This document shows, in pieces, positions 42,601 to 50,503 of a DNA stretch of 64,000 bases (position 1 is its first letter; each line of letters starts with the position of its first letter). A program made the translations under genes and the position numbers. The stretch lies in contig NZ_KE384525.1 in the NCBI RefSeq assembly GCF_000426365.1, positions 106,072-170,071 of the forward strand. The letters are read 5' to 3'. This DNA is from Arenimonas composti TR7-09 = DSM 18010. Lineage in GTDB: Bacteria; Pseudomonadota; Gammaproteobacteria; Xanthomonadales; Xanthomonadaceae. The notes under the pieces are model-generated. The model saw nothing but the letters and a program-made list of their open reading frames with translations, ran no database searches and was not told where the DNA came from.

Positions 42601-42739
42601 GCCGAGACAGTGCGTCGAGCGCACCGGCGAGGCTGCCGGCCGGAATGTCGAAAGCCTGCGCCGGCAGTTCCTGCGCCTGCACGGACAGCGCGGCGGAACA
42701 GGCCAGGCTCAACAGCAGAAGTCGGAACGGCGAACGCAT
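39689..42739 (-). CDS. TonB-dependent receptor with STN signalling domain
   Basis: A 1016-residue outer-membrane receptor. The signal peptide (about 1-22) is followed by an STN domain (about 30-78; QAFDIPAGSLAGALDALSRQSG), a Pro/Ala linker, a TonB box-like ETLQVTGSR segment, plug domain (QVDLRALGPNHTLVLVNGRR, SAIYGSDAISGVVNVILKR) and a long beta barrel ending in LQYTHKFGGEAL. STN domains signal ligand binding to a FecR-type regulator. It lies downstream of the FecR gene. A GGGGGAG lies before the ATG. The ligand is unknown; context suggests cyanophycin or isoaspartyl peptides. Confidence 0.93.
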   Translation of the reverse strand: MRSPFRLLLLSLACSAALSVQAQELPAQAFDIPAGSLAGALDALSRQSGTQVVYPADQLRGVQTAGVHGNLSPDQALDALLQGSGFRARRGDGGAVVIVREAAPAAAPAPPRAAPAPTPAPAPPPEEEPTTLETLQVTGSRIPRAQVEGPAPITVMTAADIQAGGFTSVPDVLQALTQNGGETQSQQSAGGADFSPGAQQVDLRALGPNHTLVLVNGRRIADFPLPFGGRSNFTDISSLPLGMIERIEVLTGSASAIYGSDAISGVVNVILKRRADGAMVDYRYGVTGEGDGESHQLNLSGGFGTDRFDFVAGLEYRRQDPLWGYQREQQDSSYDAPNPDRYGYPPRNFLITDWWDDYIDPGEATCDGLSQLNEGSMHYAYRRNYGYYCGSDRAVAYRTMKSERDGVNLFMSMGYDLGDGLRWFADVQAGRHEVKLFRAPRSWALMTPDGVEWDYFYNRNTDQLEYWQRQFTVEEMGGLRNGMVETVQKTFGITTGFSGTLGEAWDFEAALSHSQYRAEISWPQIVASAANDLFLGPLLGYDADGYPIYDAPYDRMYTPLTRAEYESIFARTTYHPQSETQTLSFTLTNAALFELQGGAAGFAATAELGHQSYDLKPDPLATQYYYYSWKDSDGKGSRNRWALAGELRMPVLETLNLSLAGRFDQYRFAGNDPNRFTWSAGVEWRPVDSVLVRGSYGTAFRAPDLHYVFTGPGNDETSVTDYYRCDTQEPGEDYDDCSWGDEGIIRSRVGNRDLEPETSDSWTAGFVWSPAEWVDLSLDWFSIDMRDQVQDLRANEVMRWERDCRLGVNGVDPGSDTCQQMLARITRTPTGAIYGVHVNPINIARENTEGVDVTANLRWDTRFGLFRVAAGYTWVREHQIQEYPDEAIVDMFAVNSGYDIPRSKASLRLSWERQGWSASIQGRRLGSLPNGWSYDEVWEDGDPGPTIPATYRYNATLGFRFSDHARLTLTVVNLFDAMPPADPTYTSYPYYDISWFDTEGRTFYLQYTHKFGGEAL

Positions 42740-42806
42740 GATCTCCCCCGGTGGCGCACGCGACGGCGCCTTCAGAAAGCGGGGACGAACGAGACCGGCG
42801 AATCCC

Positions 42807-43814
42807 CTAGCGGCAGTGCGGATCGCCGGCGGTGTACAGGACGATCCGCTCCGGGGCACGGGCGGCGCAGACCGGGAAACCGGCCTCGAGCAGCCCCACG
42901 AAGCTGTCCAGTTGGTCCCAGCGGAAGCTGCCGCCGATGCGTAGCGCGCCGGCGGCGGCGTCGCCGATCTCGAGCCGCCGCGCGTTGTAGCGGTTGAATT
43001 CGTCGGCGGCGGCGGCCAGCGCGCTGTCCTGGAACACCAGGAAGCCGTTGCGCCAGTCGACCAGGCGCGCGACCTCGGCCAGCGGCTGCGAGCGCACCAG
43101 CACGCCGCCGCCGCCGGTGGTGGCGACGCTGCCGGCCGGCAGCAGCAGGCCCTCGCCGGGATCGCTGCCGGCGGCGACCAGGCGCACGGTGCCCTCGGTG
43201 ACGACGATGCGGATGCCGTCGTCCTGCCGGCGCACCGAGAACGCGGTGCCGACCGCGATCACCTCGTGGCTGCCGGCGGCGACGACGAAGGGCCGGTCCG
43301 GCGCCTTCGCGACCTCGAAAAAGCCTTCGCCGCGGGCGAGCGCGATGCGCCGCTCGGCGCGGTCGAGACGCACGCTGATGTGGCTGTCGGTGCCGAGGGT
43401 CGCGCGCGAGCCGTCGGACAGGGCGACGGTTTCGATGCGCCCGAGGCCGCTGCGGAAATCGGCTTCCTCGACCGGCCCGCGCCAGCGGTCGCCGAACACG
43501 CCCACAGCGAGCGCCAGCAGCGCCGCGGCGGCCGCGGCCGCCGGCAGCCGCCAGCGGCGCCGGCGCGGTGCCGGCGCACGCACGCGCAGCGGCGCCGCGG
43601 CGGCCCAGTCGGCGGCCGGCAGTGGCGGTCGCAGCGCCTTCAGCCGCACCGTTTCGTCCCACGCCGCCTGCAGACGCAGGAAGGCGACCCGGTGCGCGGG
43701 CTCGGCACCGAGCCAGGCCTCCAGCGCTGCCTCGTCGGCCGCCTGCCAGCCTTCGCCGTCGCGCCGCGCCAGCCAGTCGGCGGCGGCGCGCTCAGCCCGC
43801 GTGCCCGCGTCCAT
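42807..43814 (-). CDS. FecR family anti-sigma factor/regulator
   Basis: A 335-residue inner-membrane sensor. The cytoplasmic N-terminal domain (about 1-50; AAADWLARRDGEGW and the EAWLGAEPAHRVAFLRLQAAW helix) binds the sigma factor, one transmembrane helix lies at about 88-106, and the periplasmic FecR domain (about 115-215; VALSDGSRATLGTDSHI) and C-terminal STN-like part receive the signal from the receptor. Its start overlaps the sigma gene by 23 bases, and the receptor follows 67 bases later: a complete FecI-FecR-FecA-type cassette. Confidence 0.93.
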   Translation of the reverse strand: MDAGTRAERAAADWLARRDGEGWQAADEAALEAWLGAEPAHRVAFLRLQAAWDETVRLKALRPPLPAADWAAAAPLRVRAPAPRRRRWRLPAAAAAAALLALAVGVFGDRWRGPVEEADFRSGLGRIETVALSDGSRATLGTDSHISVRLDRAERRIALARGEGFFEVAKAPDRPFVVAAGSHEVIAVGTAFSVRRQDDGIRIVVTEGTVRLVAAGSDPGEGLLLPAGSVATTGGGGVLVRSQPLAEVARLVDWRNGFLVFQDSALAAAADEFNRYNARRLEIGDAAAGALRIGGSFRWDQLDSFVGLLEAGFPVCAARAPERIVLYTAGDPHCR

Positions 43815-44373
43815 CGCGTTCCCCGCGGGCCGCCGCCACGGCGCTGCCGACCTCGTCGCCACCGGCGCCGAGGAGGCCTTCCGCCATCAGTCGCATGCCC
43901 TTCGCCAGATGCTTCTCCACCGTCTTCTCGCTGATCCCGAGCCTGGCCGCGACCTGCTTCTGCGACAGATCCTCGACGCGGCGCAGCCACACCACCTCGC
44001 GGCAGCGTGGCGGCAACCGGTCGAGCGCCTCGGACAGCCGGCGCAGGCCCTGGCGGGCGCCGCACCAGTGTTCCGGCGACAGCCCGTCCACCATCAAGAC
44101 GCTCAGCGACTCGAAATCACCCATCGTCTCGATCGACACGACGCGACTGCGGCGGATGCGGTCGGCGATCAGGTTGCGCGCGGTGGCGAACAGGAAGGCC
44201 TTCGGCTGCTCGGGCAGCGCCTTGCCGGCGGCCTCGTAGACGCGCACGTAGATCTCCTGGCGCAGGTCGGCGAGTTCGTCGCGCTGCGGCCAGCAGCGGC
44301 GCAGCACGTGCATCAGCAGCGCCTCGTGGACGAGGATCTCGCGGACGAACCAGGCATCGAGCGCGGCGGGCAT
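43792..44373 (-). CDS. FecI-like ECF RNA polymerase sigma factor
   Basis: A 193-residue extracytoplasmic-function sigma factor. Region 2 (about 15-80) has DLRQEIYVRVYEAA and AFLFATARNLIADRIRR; region 4 (about 115-165) has LPPRCREVVWLRRVEDLSQKQVAARLGISEKTVEKHL. It should direct transcription of the receptor gene and perhaps the divergent fusion gene once FecR is triggered. The ATG at 44373 is preferred; a second in-frame ATG at 44442 would add 23 residues and overlap the divergent gene leader. Confidence 0.93.
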   Translation of the reverse strand: MPAALDAWFVREILVHEALLMHVLRRCWPQRDELADLRQEIYVRVYEAAGKALPEQPKAFLFATARNLIADRIRRSRVVSIETMGDFESLSVLMVDGLSPEHWCGARQGLRRLSEALDRLPPRCREVVWLRRVEDLSQKQVAARLGISEKTVEKHLAKGMRLMAEGLLGAGGDEVGSAVAAARGERDGRGHAG

Positions 44374-44464
44374 CGGCGCAGCGTAGCCGAGGCGGGCGCG
44401 CCGCGGGTGGGGGAAGATGGTCGTACGTTCGTCCAGTTCCATGAACACACCGAAGGAGTGCGGC
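44374..44464. promoter_or_regulatory. 91-base divergent promoter region, sigma gene / cyanophycinase fusion
   Basis: The start codons of the sigma factor gene (leftward) and the fusion gene (rightward) are only 91 bases apart, so both promoters and any operator must be in or just beyond this space. AAGGAG at 44452-44457 is the ribosome-binding site of the fusion gene. I see no clear Fur box. Confidence 0.6.
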
Positions 44465-46399
44465 ATGACGTTTCCCTGGCTGCGGGCCCTGGCCCTGAGC
44501 TTCGCCCTGCTCGCCCCGGCGGCGTCGGCCGCGGACCTCGTCCGCCACACCATCGGCGACCTCGACGCGGCGACGCCCGGCGAGGTGCGGCCGGGCCTGC
44601 TGCTGATGGGCGGTGGCGACCGCAACCAGGATGCGCTGCGCTGGTTCTTCGAACGCGCCGGCCACGGCCACCTCGTCGTGCTGCGCGCATCCCAGGGCGG
44701 CGAGATCGGGGTCGAGTTCCACGACGAGGTCGGCGGCGTCGCCTCGGTCGAGACCTTCGTGTTCGGCAGCCGCGATGCCGCCACCGATCCGGCGGTGCTG
44801 CGCGCGCTGGGTCGCGCCGACGGCATCTTCATCGCCGGCGGCGACCAGTCGAACTACGTGCGCTACTGGAAGGACACCCCGGTCGCCGCGGCGCTCGACG
44901 CGCATGTGCGCGCCGGCAAGCCGCTCGGCGGCACCAGCGCCGGGCTGGCGATGCTCGGCGAGTTCCTCTACGGGGCGATGGACGGCGGTAGCCAGACCAG
45001 CCCGCCGGCGCTGGCGGATCCGCTCGGCGCCGCCAACACGATCGAGCGCGATTTCCTGCACATCGACCTGCTGAAGGGCGTGCTCACCGACACCCACTTC
45101 CGTGAGCGCAACCGCCTCGGCCGGCTGATCGCCTTCGTCGCCAAGGCGGAAACGCTGGCCGGTCCGGGGCGCACGCTGATCGGCCTCGGCGTCGACGAGG
45201 ACGCCGCGGTCGGCGTCGAGGGCGACGGCCGCGCGCGGGTGTTCGCGGCCGCACCGGGCGCCGGCGCCTGGGTCGTGCACGGCGGCTTCCCGCGCGGGCA
45301 GCGCGAGGACGAGCCTATGCAGCTCGGACGCGTCGAGGTGGTCGGCGCCGGTGTCGGCTCGACCCTGCGCCTGCCGTCCGGCGAGGTCGAAGCCCCGCAG
45401 TTCCGCCGCGAGTACGCGGTGCGCGACGGCGTGCTGGTCGCGCTGCACCAGCCGCTGCTGGTGATCCACGGCGGTGCCGGCGTCGAACGCGCCGGCCTGT
45501 CGGCGGAAGAGGAAGCGGCCGCGCGGGCGGCGCTGGCGGACGCCCTGCGCGCCGGCCATCGCGCGCTGATGGACGGCAAGCCGGCGCTCGACGCCGTCAC
45601 CGCCGCGATCACCGTGCTCGAGGACGCGCCGCAGTTCAACGCCGGCCGCGGCGCGGTGTTCACCCACGACGGCCGCAACGAACTCGATGCTTCGCTGATG
45701 GACGGCCGCAGCGGCCGCGCCGGCGCCGTCGCCGGGGTCGGCCGCGTGCGCAATCCGATCCTCGCCGCGCGGGCGGTGATGGAGCGCTCGCCGCACGTGA
45801 TGATGGTCGGCGCCGGCGCCGAGACCTTCGCCGGCGAACAGGGTCTCGAACTCGTCGACCCGGCGTACTTCCGCACCGACAAGCGCTGGCAGCAGCTGCA
45901 GCGCGCGCTCGAGGAAGAGGCGCGCGCGGCGGAGGCGCAGGCAGTCCTGGAGCTGCCGGCCACCGCCTGGTTCGGCACCGTCGGCGCGCTGGCGCTGGAC
46001 GCCGACGGCCACCTCGCCGCCGGCACCTCCACCGGCGGCATGACCAACAAGCGCTACGGCCGTGTCGGCGACTCGCCGGTGATCGGCGCCGGTACCTGGG
46101 CCGACGCGCGTTGCGCGGTTTCCGGCACCGGCTGGGGCGAGTACTACATCCGCGCCGCCGCCGCCCACGACATCTGCGCCCGCGTGCGCTACCGCGGCGA
46201 CCGCCTGCAGCGCGCCGCCGACGACGTGATCAACGCGGCGATTCCGGCGGCCGGTGGCGACGGCGGCGCGATCGCGCTCGGCGCCGACGGCAGCGTCGCC
46301 TTCCCGTTCAATACCGAGGGCATGTACCGCGGCTGGATCGGCGCGGACGGGGTGCCGCATGTGGCGGTGTTTCGCGGCGAGGAACTCGCGGAGCCTTGA
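44465..46399 (+). CDS. exported cyanophycinase-isoaspartyl peptidase fusion
   Basis: A 644-residue bifunctional protein with a signal peptide (1-22, ending SAA). Residues about 28-300 are a peptidase family S51 cyanophycinase: GGGDRNQD, FIAGGDQSNY, nucleophile Ser158 in GGTSAG, His211 in DTHFRERNRLGRL and the GLGVDEDA loop. This family cuts cyanophycin to beta-Asp-Arg. Residues about 330-640 are a type 2 (Ntn) isoaspartyl peptidase/asparaginase: VIHGGAG, PQFNAGRGAVF, autocleavage site Gly504-Thr505 in WFGTVGALALD, GTSTGGMTNKR and GAGTWAD. That domain would split beta-Asp-Arg to Asp and Arg. ATG at 44465 with AAGGAG seven bases before. Divergent from the FecI-FecR-TonB receptor genes. Confidence 0.92.
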   Translation: MTFPWLRALALSFALLAPAASAADLVRHTIGDLDAATPGEVRPGLLLMGGGDRNQDALRWFFERAGHGHLVVLRASQGGEIGVEFHDEVGGVASVETFVFGSRDAATDPAVLRALGRADGIFIAGGDQSNYVRYWKDTPVAAALDAHVRAGKPLGGTSAGLAMLGEFLYGAMDGGSQTSPPALADPLGAANTIERDFLHIDLLKGVLTDTHFRERNRLGRLIAFVAKAETLAGPGRTLIGLGVDEDAAVGVEGDGRARVFAAAPGAGAWVVHGGFPRGQREDEPMQLGRVEVVGAGVGSTLRLPSGEVEAPQFRREYAVRDGVLVALHQPLLVIHGGAGVERAGLSAEEEAAARAALADALRAGHRALMDGKPALDAVTAAITVLEDAPQFNAGRGAVFTHDGRNELDASLMDGRSGRAGAVAGVGRVRNPILAARAVMERSPHVMMVGAGAETFAGEQGLELVDPAYFRTDKRWQQLQRALEEEARAAEAQAVLELPATAWFGTVGALALDADGHLAAGTSTGGMTNKRYGRVGDSPVIGAGTWADARCAVSGTGWGEYYIRAAAAHDICARVRYRGDRLQRAADDVINAAIPAAGGDGGAIALGADGSVAFPFNTEGMYRGWIGADGVPHVAVFRGEELAEP

Positions 46400-46427
46400 G
46401 TTGGTGCAGTCGCCAGGAGCGGGGGGA

Positions 46428-46805
46428 TCAGATCCAGACGTCGTTCGGCGCGGTCATCGCGCCGCCGGCGTCGCCGGTGTTCACCACGCCGCGCGGCTCG
46501 ACCAGCATGATCGCGCACTCGCCGTGCGCGACCGGCCGGTGCTCGACACCCTTCGGCACCACGTACATCTGCCCGGCCTTCAGCGGCACCGCGTGGTCGC
46601 GGAACTCCAGCACCAGTTCGCCGTCGAGGATGATGAACACCTCGTCGGTATCCTCATGCGCATGCCAGACGAACTCGCCCTGCACCTTCGCGAGCTTGAA
46701 CTGGTAGTCGTTCATCTCGGCGACGACGCGCGGCGACCAGTGCTCGTGGATGCGCAGCAGCTTTTCCTTCAGGTCGATCGCAGCGGCAGTCGTGATCTCG
46801 TGCAC
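46428..46805 (-). CDS. cupin domain protein
   Basis: A 125-residue single-domain cupin. Motif 1 ([20 protein letters not shown], about 47-66) and motif 2 ([16 protein letters not shown], about 78-93) carry the usual two His, Glu and His metal ligands. The start is GTG at 46805 with GAGGA upstream. Small cupins of this type act as isomerases, dioxygenases or sugar-binding proteins; no substrate can be assigned. It is convergent with the fusion gene, 28 bases away. Confidence 0.88.
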   Translation of the reverse strand: MHEITTAAAIDLKEKLLRIHEHWSPRVVAEMNDYQFKLAKVQGEFVWHAHEDTDEVFIILDGELVLEFRDHAVPLKAGQMYVVPKGVEHRPVAHGECAIMLVEPRGVVNTGDAGGAMTAPNDVWI

Positions 46806-46971
46806 GGTGAGTCCTCGGGGTCGGCGTCAGCCGCGACAGCTTCGGGGCCGCCGGCGGGGCGGCACCACTACCCTTCGTCACCCTCGGCGCCGAATTGGCC
46901 GGCACGACCCGCGTCGTCGACGCCAGATATTTCCCGGGCAGGTGCCGGGCGCACCGGGCACGGCAGCCGAA

Positions 46972-47835
46972 CTACGCTTTCCGCGTCACCGCCAGCCCCG
47001 CCCCCGCGAGCAGCAGGCCGACCGCCACCGCCTGCGTCCAGTGCGGCGCGCCGCGGCCGAAGGCCAGCAGCCAGCCGGTCGACAGCACCGGCGCCGCGTA
47101 GCCGAGGGCGCCGAGCACGGCGATGTCGCCGCGCTTGGTGCCGACGTCCCACAGTCCGAAGGCGATGCCGGTCGGGCCGAGGCCGATCGCGATGATCGCC
47201 AGCCACTGCCCGGCCGTCGGGGCCACCCAGGTTTCGAACAGCGCATGCGCGAGCCCGCCGATCACGGCGACCGCCAGGCAACTGCCGGCCATCGCCGTCA
47301 CCGGCACCGCCGCGAAACGGCCGTTGAGCACCGAGTACAGCGACCAGACCAGGGCGGCGCCGATCGCCGCGGCATAGCCGAGCGCGTGCCGCTCCTCCAG
47401 CGCGAAGGCCTGGCCGCGGCTGACCAGCAGCACCGCGGCGGCGAGCCCGAGCGCGGTGCCCAGCCACTGCCCCGCCCGCACCCGCTGGCCGCCGATCAGC
47501 GCGGCGAACACCACGATCAACAGCGGCCAGAGGTAGTTCAGCAGGTTGGCCTCGACCGCCGGGGCATGCTTCAGCGCCGTGAAGTAGAGCGCGTGGTAGC
47601 CCGCCAGCGCGGCGATCGTCAGGGTCGCCGCCGCCGCAGGCTGGCGCAGTGCCCCGGCCCCCGGCCCGCCCGGGCGCAGCAGCCAGCCGACGCCGGCGAT
47701 ACCGGCGATCCCGAAACCGAGGGCGAGCAGTTGGAACGGCGGGATGCCGGCCGTTGCGGTGGTCAGCACCGCCAGCGTCGACCACAACAGCACGGCGGCG
47801 AAGCCCGCCAGGGTCGCCCGGGAACCGGGGATCAT
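46972..47835 (-). CDS. EamA family (DMT) exporter, YddG-like
   Basis: A 287-residue inner-membrane drug/metabolite transporter with about ten hydrophobic helices in two EamA repeats. The early LLWSTLAVLTTATAGIPPFQLLALGF and the NYLWPLLIVVFAALIGGQRV segments resemble the aromatic amino acid and paraquat exporter YddG. It lies 10 bases after the hemJ-like gene, on the same strand. The substrate is not certain. Confidence 0.88.
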   Translation of the reverse strand: MIPGSRATLAGFAAVLLWSTLAVLTTATAGIPPFQLLALGFGIAGIAGVGWLLRPGGPGAGALRQPAAAATLTIAALAGYHALYFTALKHAPAVEANLLNYLWPLLIVVFAALIGGQRVRAGQWLGTALGLAAAVLLVSRGQAFALEERHALGYAAAIGAALVWSLYSVLNGRFAAVPVTAMAGSCLAVAVIGGLAHALFETWVAPTAGQWLAIIAIGLGPTGIAFGLWDVGTKRGDIAVLGALGYAAPVLSTGWLLAFGRGAPHWTQAVAVGLLLAGAGLAVTRKA

Positions 47836-47845
47836 CGCGATGCGG

Positions 47846-48295
47846 TCAGAACGGCTTGGCGAGGACCAGCCAGACCAGCGGGATCAGCAGCAGCAGCGGG
47901 ATCTCGTTGAACCAGCGCAGCGTCGTCGGCGACGGCAACGCGCCGCCGGCGGCCGCGCGCTTCAACCAGCGCCCGGTGACGATGAAATAGACCAGCAGCA
48001 GGACGACCAGGCCCAGCTTGGCGTGGATCCACTTCATGTCGCCGACCAGGTTCGGCAGCCACGCCGGCAGCAGCCGCCAGCCCAGCCACAGCGCCGCCCC
48101 GAGCAGTACCGCGACACCGAACATGTGGTGGCCGAAGCGGTACAGCCGCCGCCCCATCAGTGCCAGCCGCGCCTGCACCTCCGGCTGCCCGGTGCTCTCC
48201 GCGAGGTTCACGAGGATCCGCGGCAGGTAGAACACCGTCGCCATCCAGGCGATCACGAAGACCAGGTGGAACGTCTTTACCCAGAGATAGGCCAT
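47846..48295 (-). CDS. hemJ: HemJ-like protoporphyrinogen IX oxidase / CopD family protein
   Basis: A 149-residue membrane protein with four hydrophobic helices. KTFHLVFVIAWMATVFYLPRI at the N-terminus, GRRLYRFGHHMFG in the middle and MKWIHAKLGLVVLLLVYF in helix 3 are the HemJ/UPF0093 signature, with the conserved His10 and the Lys-His of the third segment. HemJ oxidises protoporphyrinogen IX to protoporphyrin IX in haem synthesis. It precedes the EamA gene by 10 bases and is divergent from a DEAD-box helicase gene. Confidence 0.88.
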   Translation of the reverse strand: MAYLWVKTFHLVFVIAWMATVFYLPRILVNLAESTGQPEVQARLALMGRRLYRFGHHMFGVAVLLGAALWLGWRLLPAWLPNLVGDMKWIHAKLGLVVLLLVYFIVTGRWLKRAAAGGALPSPTTLRWFNEIPLLLLIPLVWLVLAKPF

Positions 48296-48322
48296 GGCTG
48301 CAGGAACAAAGGATACGGGGAC

Positions 48323-48346
48323 GTAGGAGCGGCTTCAGCCGCGATC
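48323..48346. repeat. REP element upstream of hemJ
   Basis: A perfect GTAGGAGCGGCTTCAGCCGC element plus GATC, 27 bases upstream of the hemJ start, in the divergent gap with the deaD-like gene. Confidence 0.92.
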
Positions 48347-48428
48347 CCACCCCGCAAAGGGTACCCGACTCCCGCATCCGCCATCCCCCTGCGCGAGCGC
48401 CCCCCGCCGTCGGCGGGGGCTCACTCGA

Positions 48429-48458
48429 TCCTCGTTCCTCGTTCCTCGTTCCTCGCTC
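48429..48458. repeat. four tandem CCTCGTT units
   Basis: Four direct copies of a 7-base unit (CCTCGTT, the last CCTCGCT) in the hemJ/deaD divergent gap. Reverse complemented they read AACGAGG and resemble the AACGAGTA units of the repeats at 50373 and 52687. Confidence 0.8.
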
Positions 48459-48563
48459 CAGGCGGCGCATTCAGCCAGCCGGCGCTAGAATGCAACCCCT
48501 TCGCGCTCCTCCGTGGTCCGATTCCGGCATGCGACGAAGCTCCCAGACCCGACCGGATTCCCG

Positions 48564-50375
48564 ATGAACGACACCTCGCCCGAAGCGCCGAGCGCGCCGC
48601 TGCTTTTCCGTGATCTCGCGCTCGGCGAGCCGCTGCTGAAGGCCCTGGCCGACGTCGGCTACGAGGCCCCCTCGCCGATCCAGGCCCAGACCATCCCGCA
48701 CCTGCTGGCCGGCCGCGACGTGCTCGGCCAGGCCCAGACCGGCACCGGCAAGACCGCCGCGTTCGCGCTGCCGGTCCTCGCCCGCATCGACCCGGCACAG
48801 AATTCGCCGCAGGCGCTGGTGCTCTGCCCGACCCGCGAACTCGGCATCCAGGTCGCCGAGGCGTTCCAGAAGTACGCGGCACACATGCCGGGCTTCCGGG
48901 TGCTGCCGATCTACGGCGGCCAGAGTTACGGCCCGCAGCTTCAGGCCCTGCGCCGCGGCGCGCACGTGGTCGTCGGCACTCCGGGCCGGATCATCGACCA
49001 CCTCGACAAGGGTTCGCTGGACCTGTCGCAGCTCAAGACCCTCGTGCTCGACGAGGCCGACGAGATGCTGCGGATGGGCTTCATCGACGACGTCGAAGCG
49101 ATCCTGAAGAAGATGCCGGAGCAGCGGCAGACGGCGCTGTTCTCGGCGACGATGCCGCATGCGATCCGACGCATCGCCCAGACCTACCTGCGCGAGCCGC
49201 AGGAAGTGACGATCGCCGCGAAGACGCGCACCGCCGAGAACATCGAGCAGCGCTACTGGGAAGTCAGCGGCCTGCACAAGCTCGACGCGCTGACCCGCAT
49301 CCTCGAGGCCGAGCCCTTCGACGCGATGATCGTGTTCGCGCGCACCAAACAGATGACCGACGAGCTCGCCGAGAAACTGCAGGCGCGCGGTTTCGCCGCC
49401 GCCGCGATCAACGGCGACGTCGTGCAGGCGCAGCGCGAGCGCACGATCCAGCAGCTCAAGGACGGCAAGATCGACATCCTGGTGGCGACCGACGTCGCCG
49501 CCCGCGGCCTCGACGTCGACCGCATCAGCCACGTGCTGAATTACGACGTGCCCTACGACACCGAGAGCTATGTCCACCGCATCGGTCGCACCGGCCGCGC
49601 CGGCCGCAGCGGCCAGGCCATCCTGTTCATCGCCCCGCGCGAGCGCAGCATGCTGCGGGCGATCGAGCGCGCCACCCGGCAGCCGATCGCAGCGATGGAG
49701 CTGCCGACCGTCGCCGCCGTCAACGACGTGCGCATCGCCAAGTTCAAGCAGCAGATCAGCGACACCCTCGCCCGTGACGACCTGGCGCCCTTCCGCGCCC
49801 TGGTCGAGACCTACGAGCAGGAAATGAACGTCCCGGCGATCGAGATCGCCGCCGCGCTCGCGCGCATGGCCCGCGGCGACGTGCCGCTGCTGCTCGAGCC
49901 GCCGAAGGTCGAACCGCGCAAGCCGCGCGTCGACCGCGACCTGCTCGCCGCCAGCGACCGCTACGCCGATCGGCCGGCCCGCTTCGACAAGGGCCCGCGC
50001 CCGGAACGTGCCCGCCCGGACTTCGCGAAGAAGGTGCGGGTACCGCGCGCGCCGGATGCCGGCAAGACCACCTTCCGCATCGAAGTCGGTTACCAGGACG
50101 GCGTGAAGCCCGGCAACATCGTCGGCGCGATCGCCAACGAAGCCGGCCTGGAGGCGAAGCACATCGGCCGCATCGAGATCTTCGACGACCACAGCCTGAT
50201 CGACCTGCCCGACGGCATGCCGGTCGACGTGATGCAGCACCTGAAGGGCGTCTGGTGCGCCGGCCGCCAGCTGCGCATCACCCGCGACGGCGAGACCCCG
50301 GACGCACCGCCGGCGCGGCGGCCGGTGCCGCCGTTCAAGGGGCCGCGGAAGGCGCATCGCAAGGGAAAGCCGTAG
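48564..50375 (+). CDS. deaD: DEAD-box RNA helicase, DeaD/CsdA type
   Basis: A 603-residue RNA helicase with motif I AQTGTGKT (about 56-63), PTRELGIQV, the DEAD box in VLDEADEML, SATMP and HRIGRTGRAG. Beyond the helicase core it has a DbpA-type RNA-binding domain (about 500-575; TTFRIEVGYQDGVKPGNIVGAIANEAGL) followed by a basic tail, the layout of DeaD. It acts in ribosome assembly and RNA turnover, often in the cold. The TAG stop is followed immediately by TAACGAG, the first unit of an inverted repeat. Confidence 0.95.
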   Translation: MNDTSPEAPSAPLLFRDLALGEPLLKALADVGYEAPSPIQAQTIPHLLAGRDVLGQAQTGTGKTAAFALPVLARIDPAQNSPQALVLCPTRELGIQVAEAFQKYAAHMPGFRVLPIYGGQSYGPQLQALRRGAHVVVGTPGRIIDHLDKGSLDLSQLKTLVLDEADEMLRMGFIDDVEAILKKMPEQRQTALFSATMPHAIRRIAQTYLREPQEVTIAAKTRTAENIEQRYWEVSGLHKLDALTRILEAEPFDAMIVFARTKQMTDELAEKLQARGFAAAAINGDVVQAQRERTIQQLKDGKIDILVATDVAARGLDVDRISHVLNYDVPYDTESYVHRIGRTGRAGRSGQAILFIAPRERSMLRAIERATRQPIAAMELPTVAAVNDVRIAKFKQQISDTLARDDLAPFRALVETYEQEMNVPAIEIAAALARMARGDVPLLLEPPKVEPRKPRVDRDLLAASDRYADRPARFDKGPRPERARPDFAKKVRVPRAPDAGKTTFRIEVGYQDGVKPGNIVGAIANEAGLEAKHIGRIEIFDDHSLIDLPDGMPVDVMQHLKGVWCAGRQLRITRDGETPDAPPARRPVPPFKGPRKAHRKGKP

Positions 50376-50503
50376 TAACGAGTCGAGAGTAACGAGTGAA
50401 GAGTGACGACCCGCGCCTTCGGCACGGGCGCGCTTCGCGCGAGTGACAAGATCGCGCCGAGACCGCTCTTACTCGTTACTCGTTACTCTTCGCTCGCTTC
50501 TCG
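50373..50503. repeat. GAGTAACGAG-type inverted repeat, copy 1
   Basis: Left arm TAGTAACGAGTCGAGAGTAACGAG (50373-50396 region) to 50408 and right arm 50465-50503 (TACTCGTTACTCGTTACTC on the plus strand) are inverted. Between them lies a GC-rich CCCGCGCCTTCGGCACGGGC segment. It spans the convergent ends of deaD and the DUF4349 gene and supplies stop codons to both. Confidence 0.85.

Noticed and set aside
39700-44373. Sigma/FecR/TonB receptor cassette considered as an iron-siderophore system
   Set aside because: No Fur box, siderophore gene or ferric-citrate transporter is visible; the divergent neighbour is a cyanophycin-degrading enzyme. The iron role is not excluded, only unsupported.
48429-48458. 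Tandem CCTCGTT units considered as a CRISPR-like array
   Set aside because: The units are 7 bases, directly adjacent, with no spacers and no cas genes.
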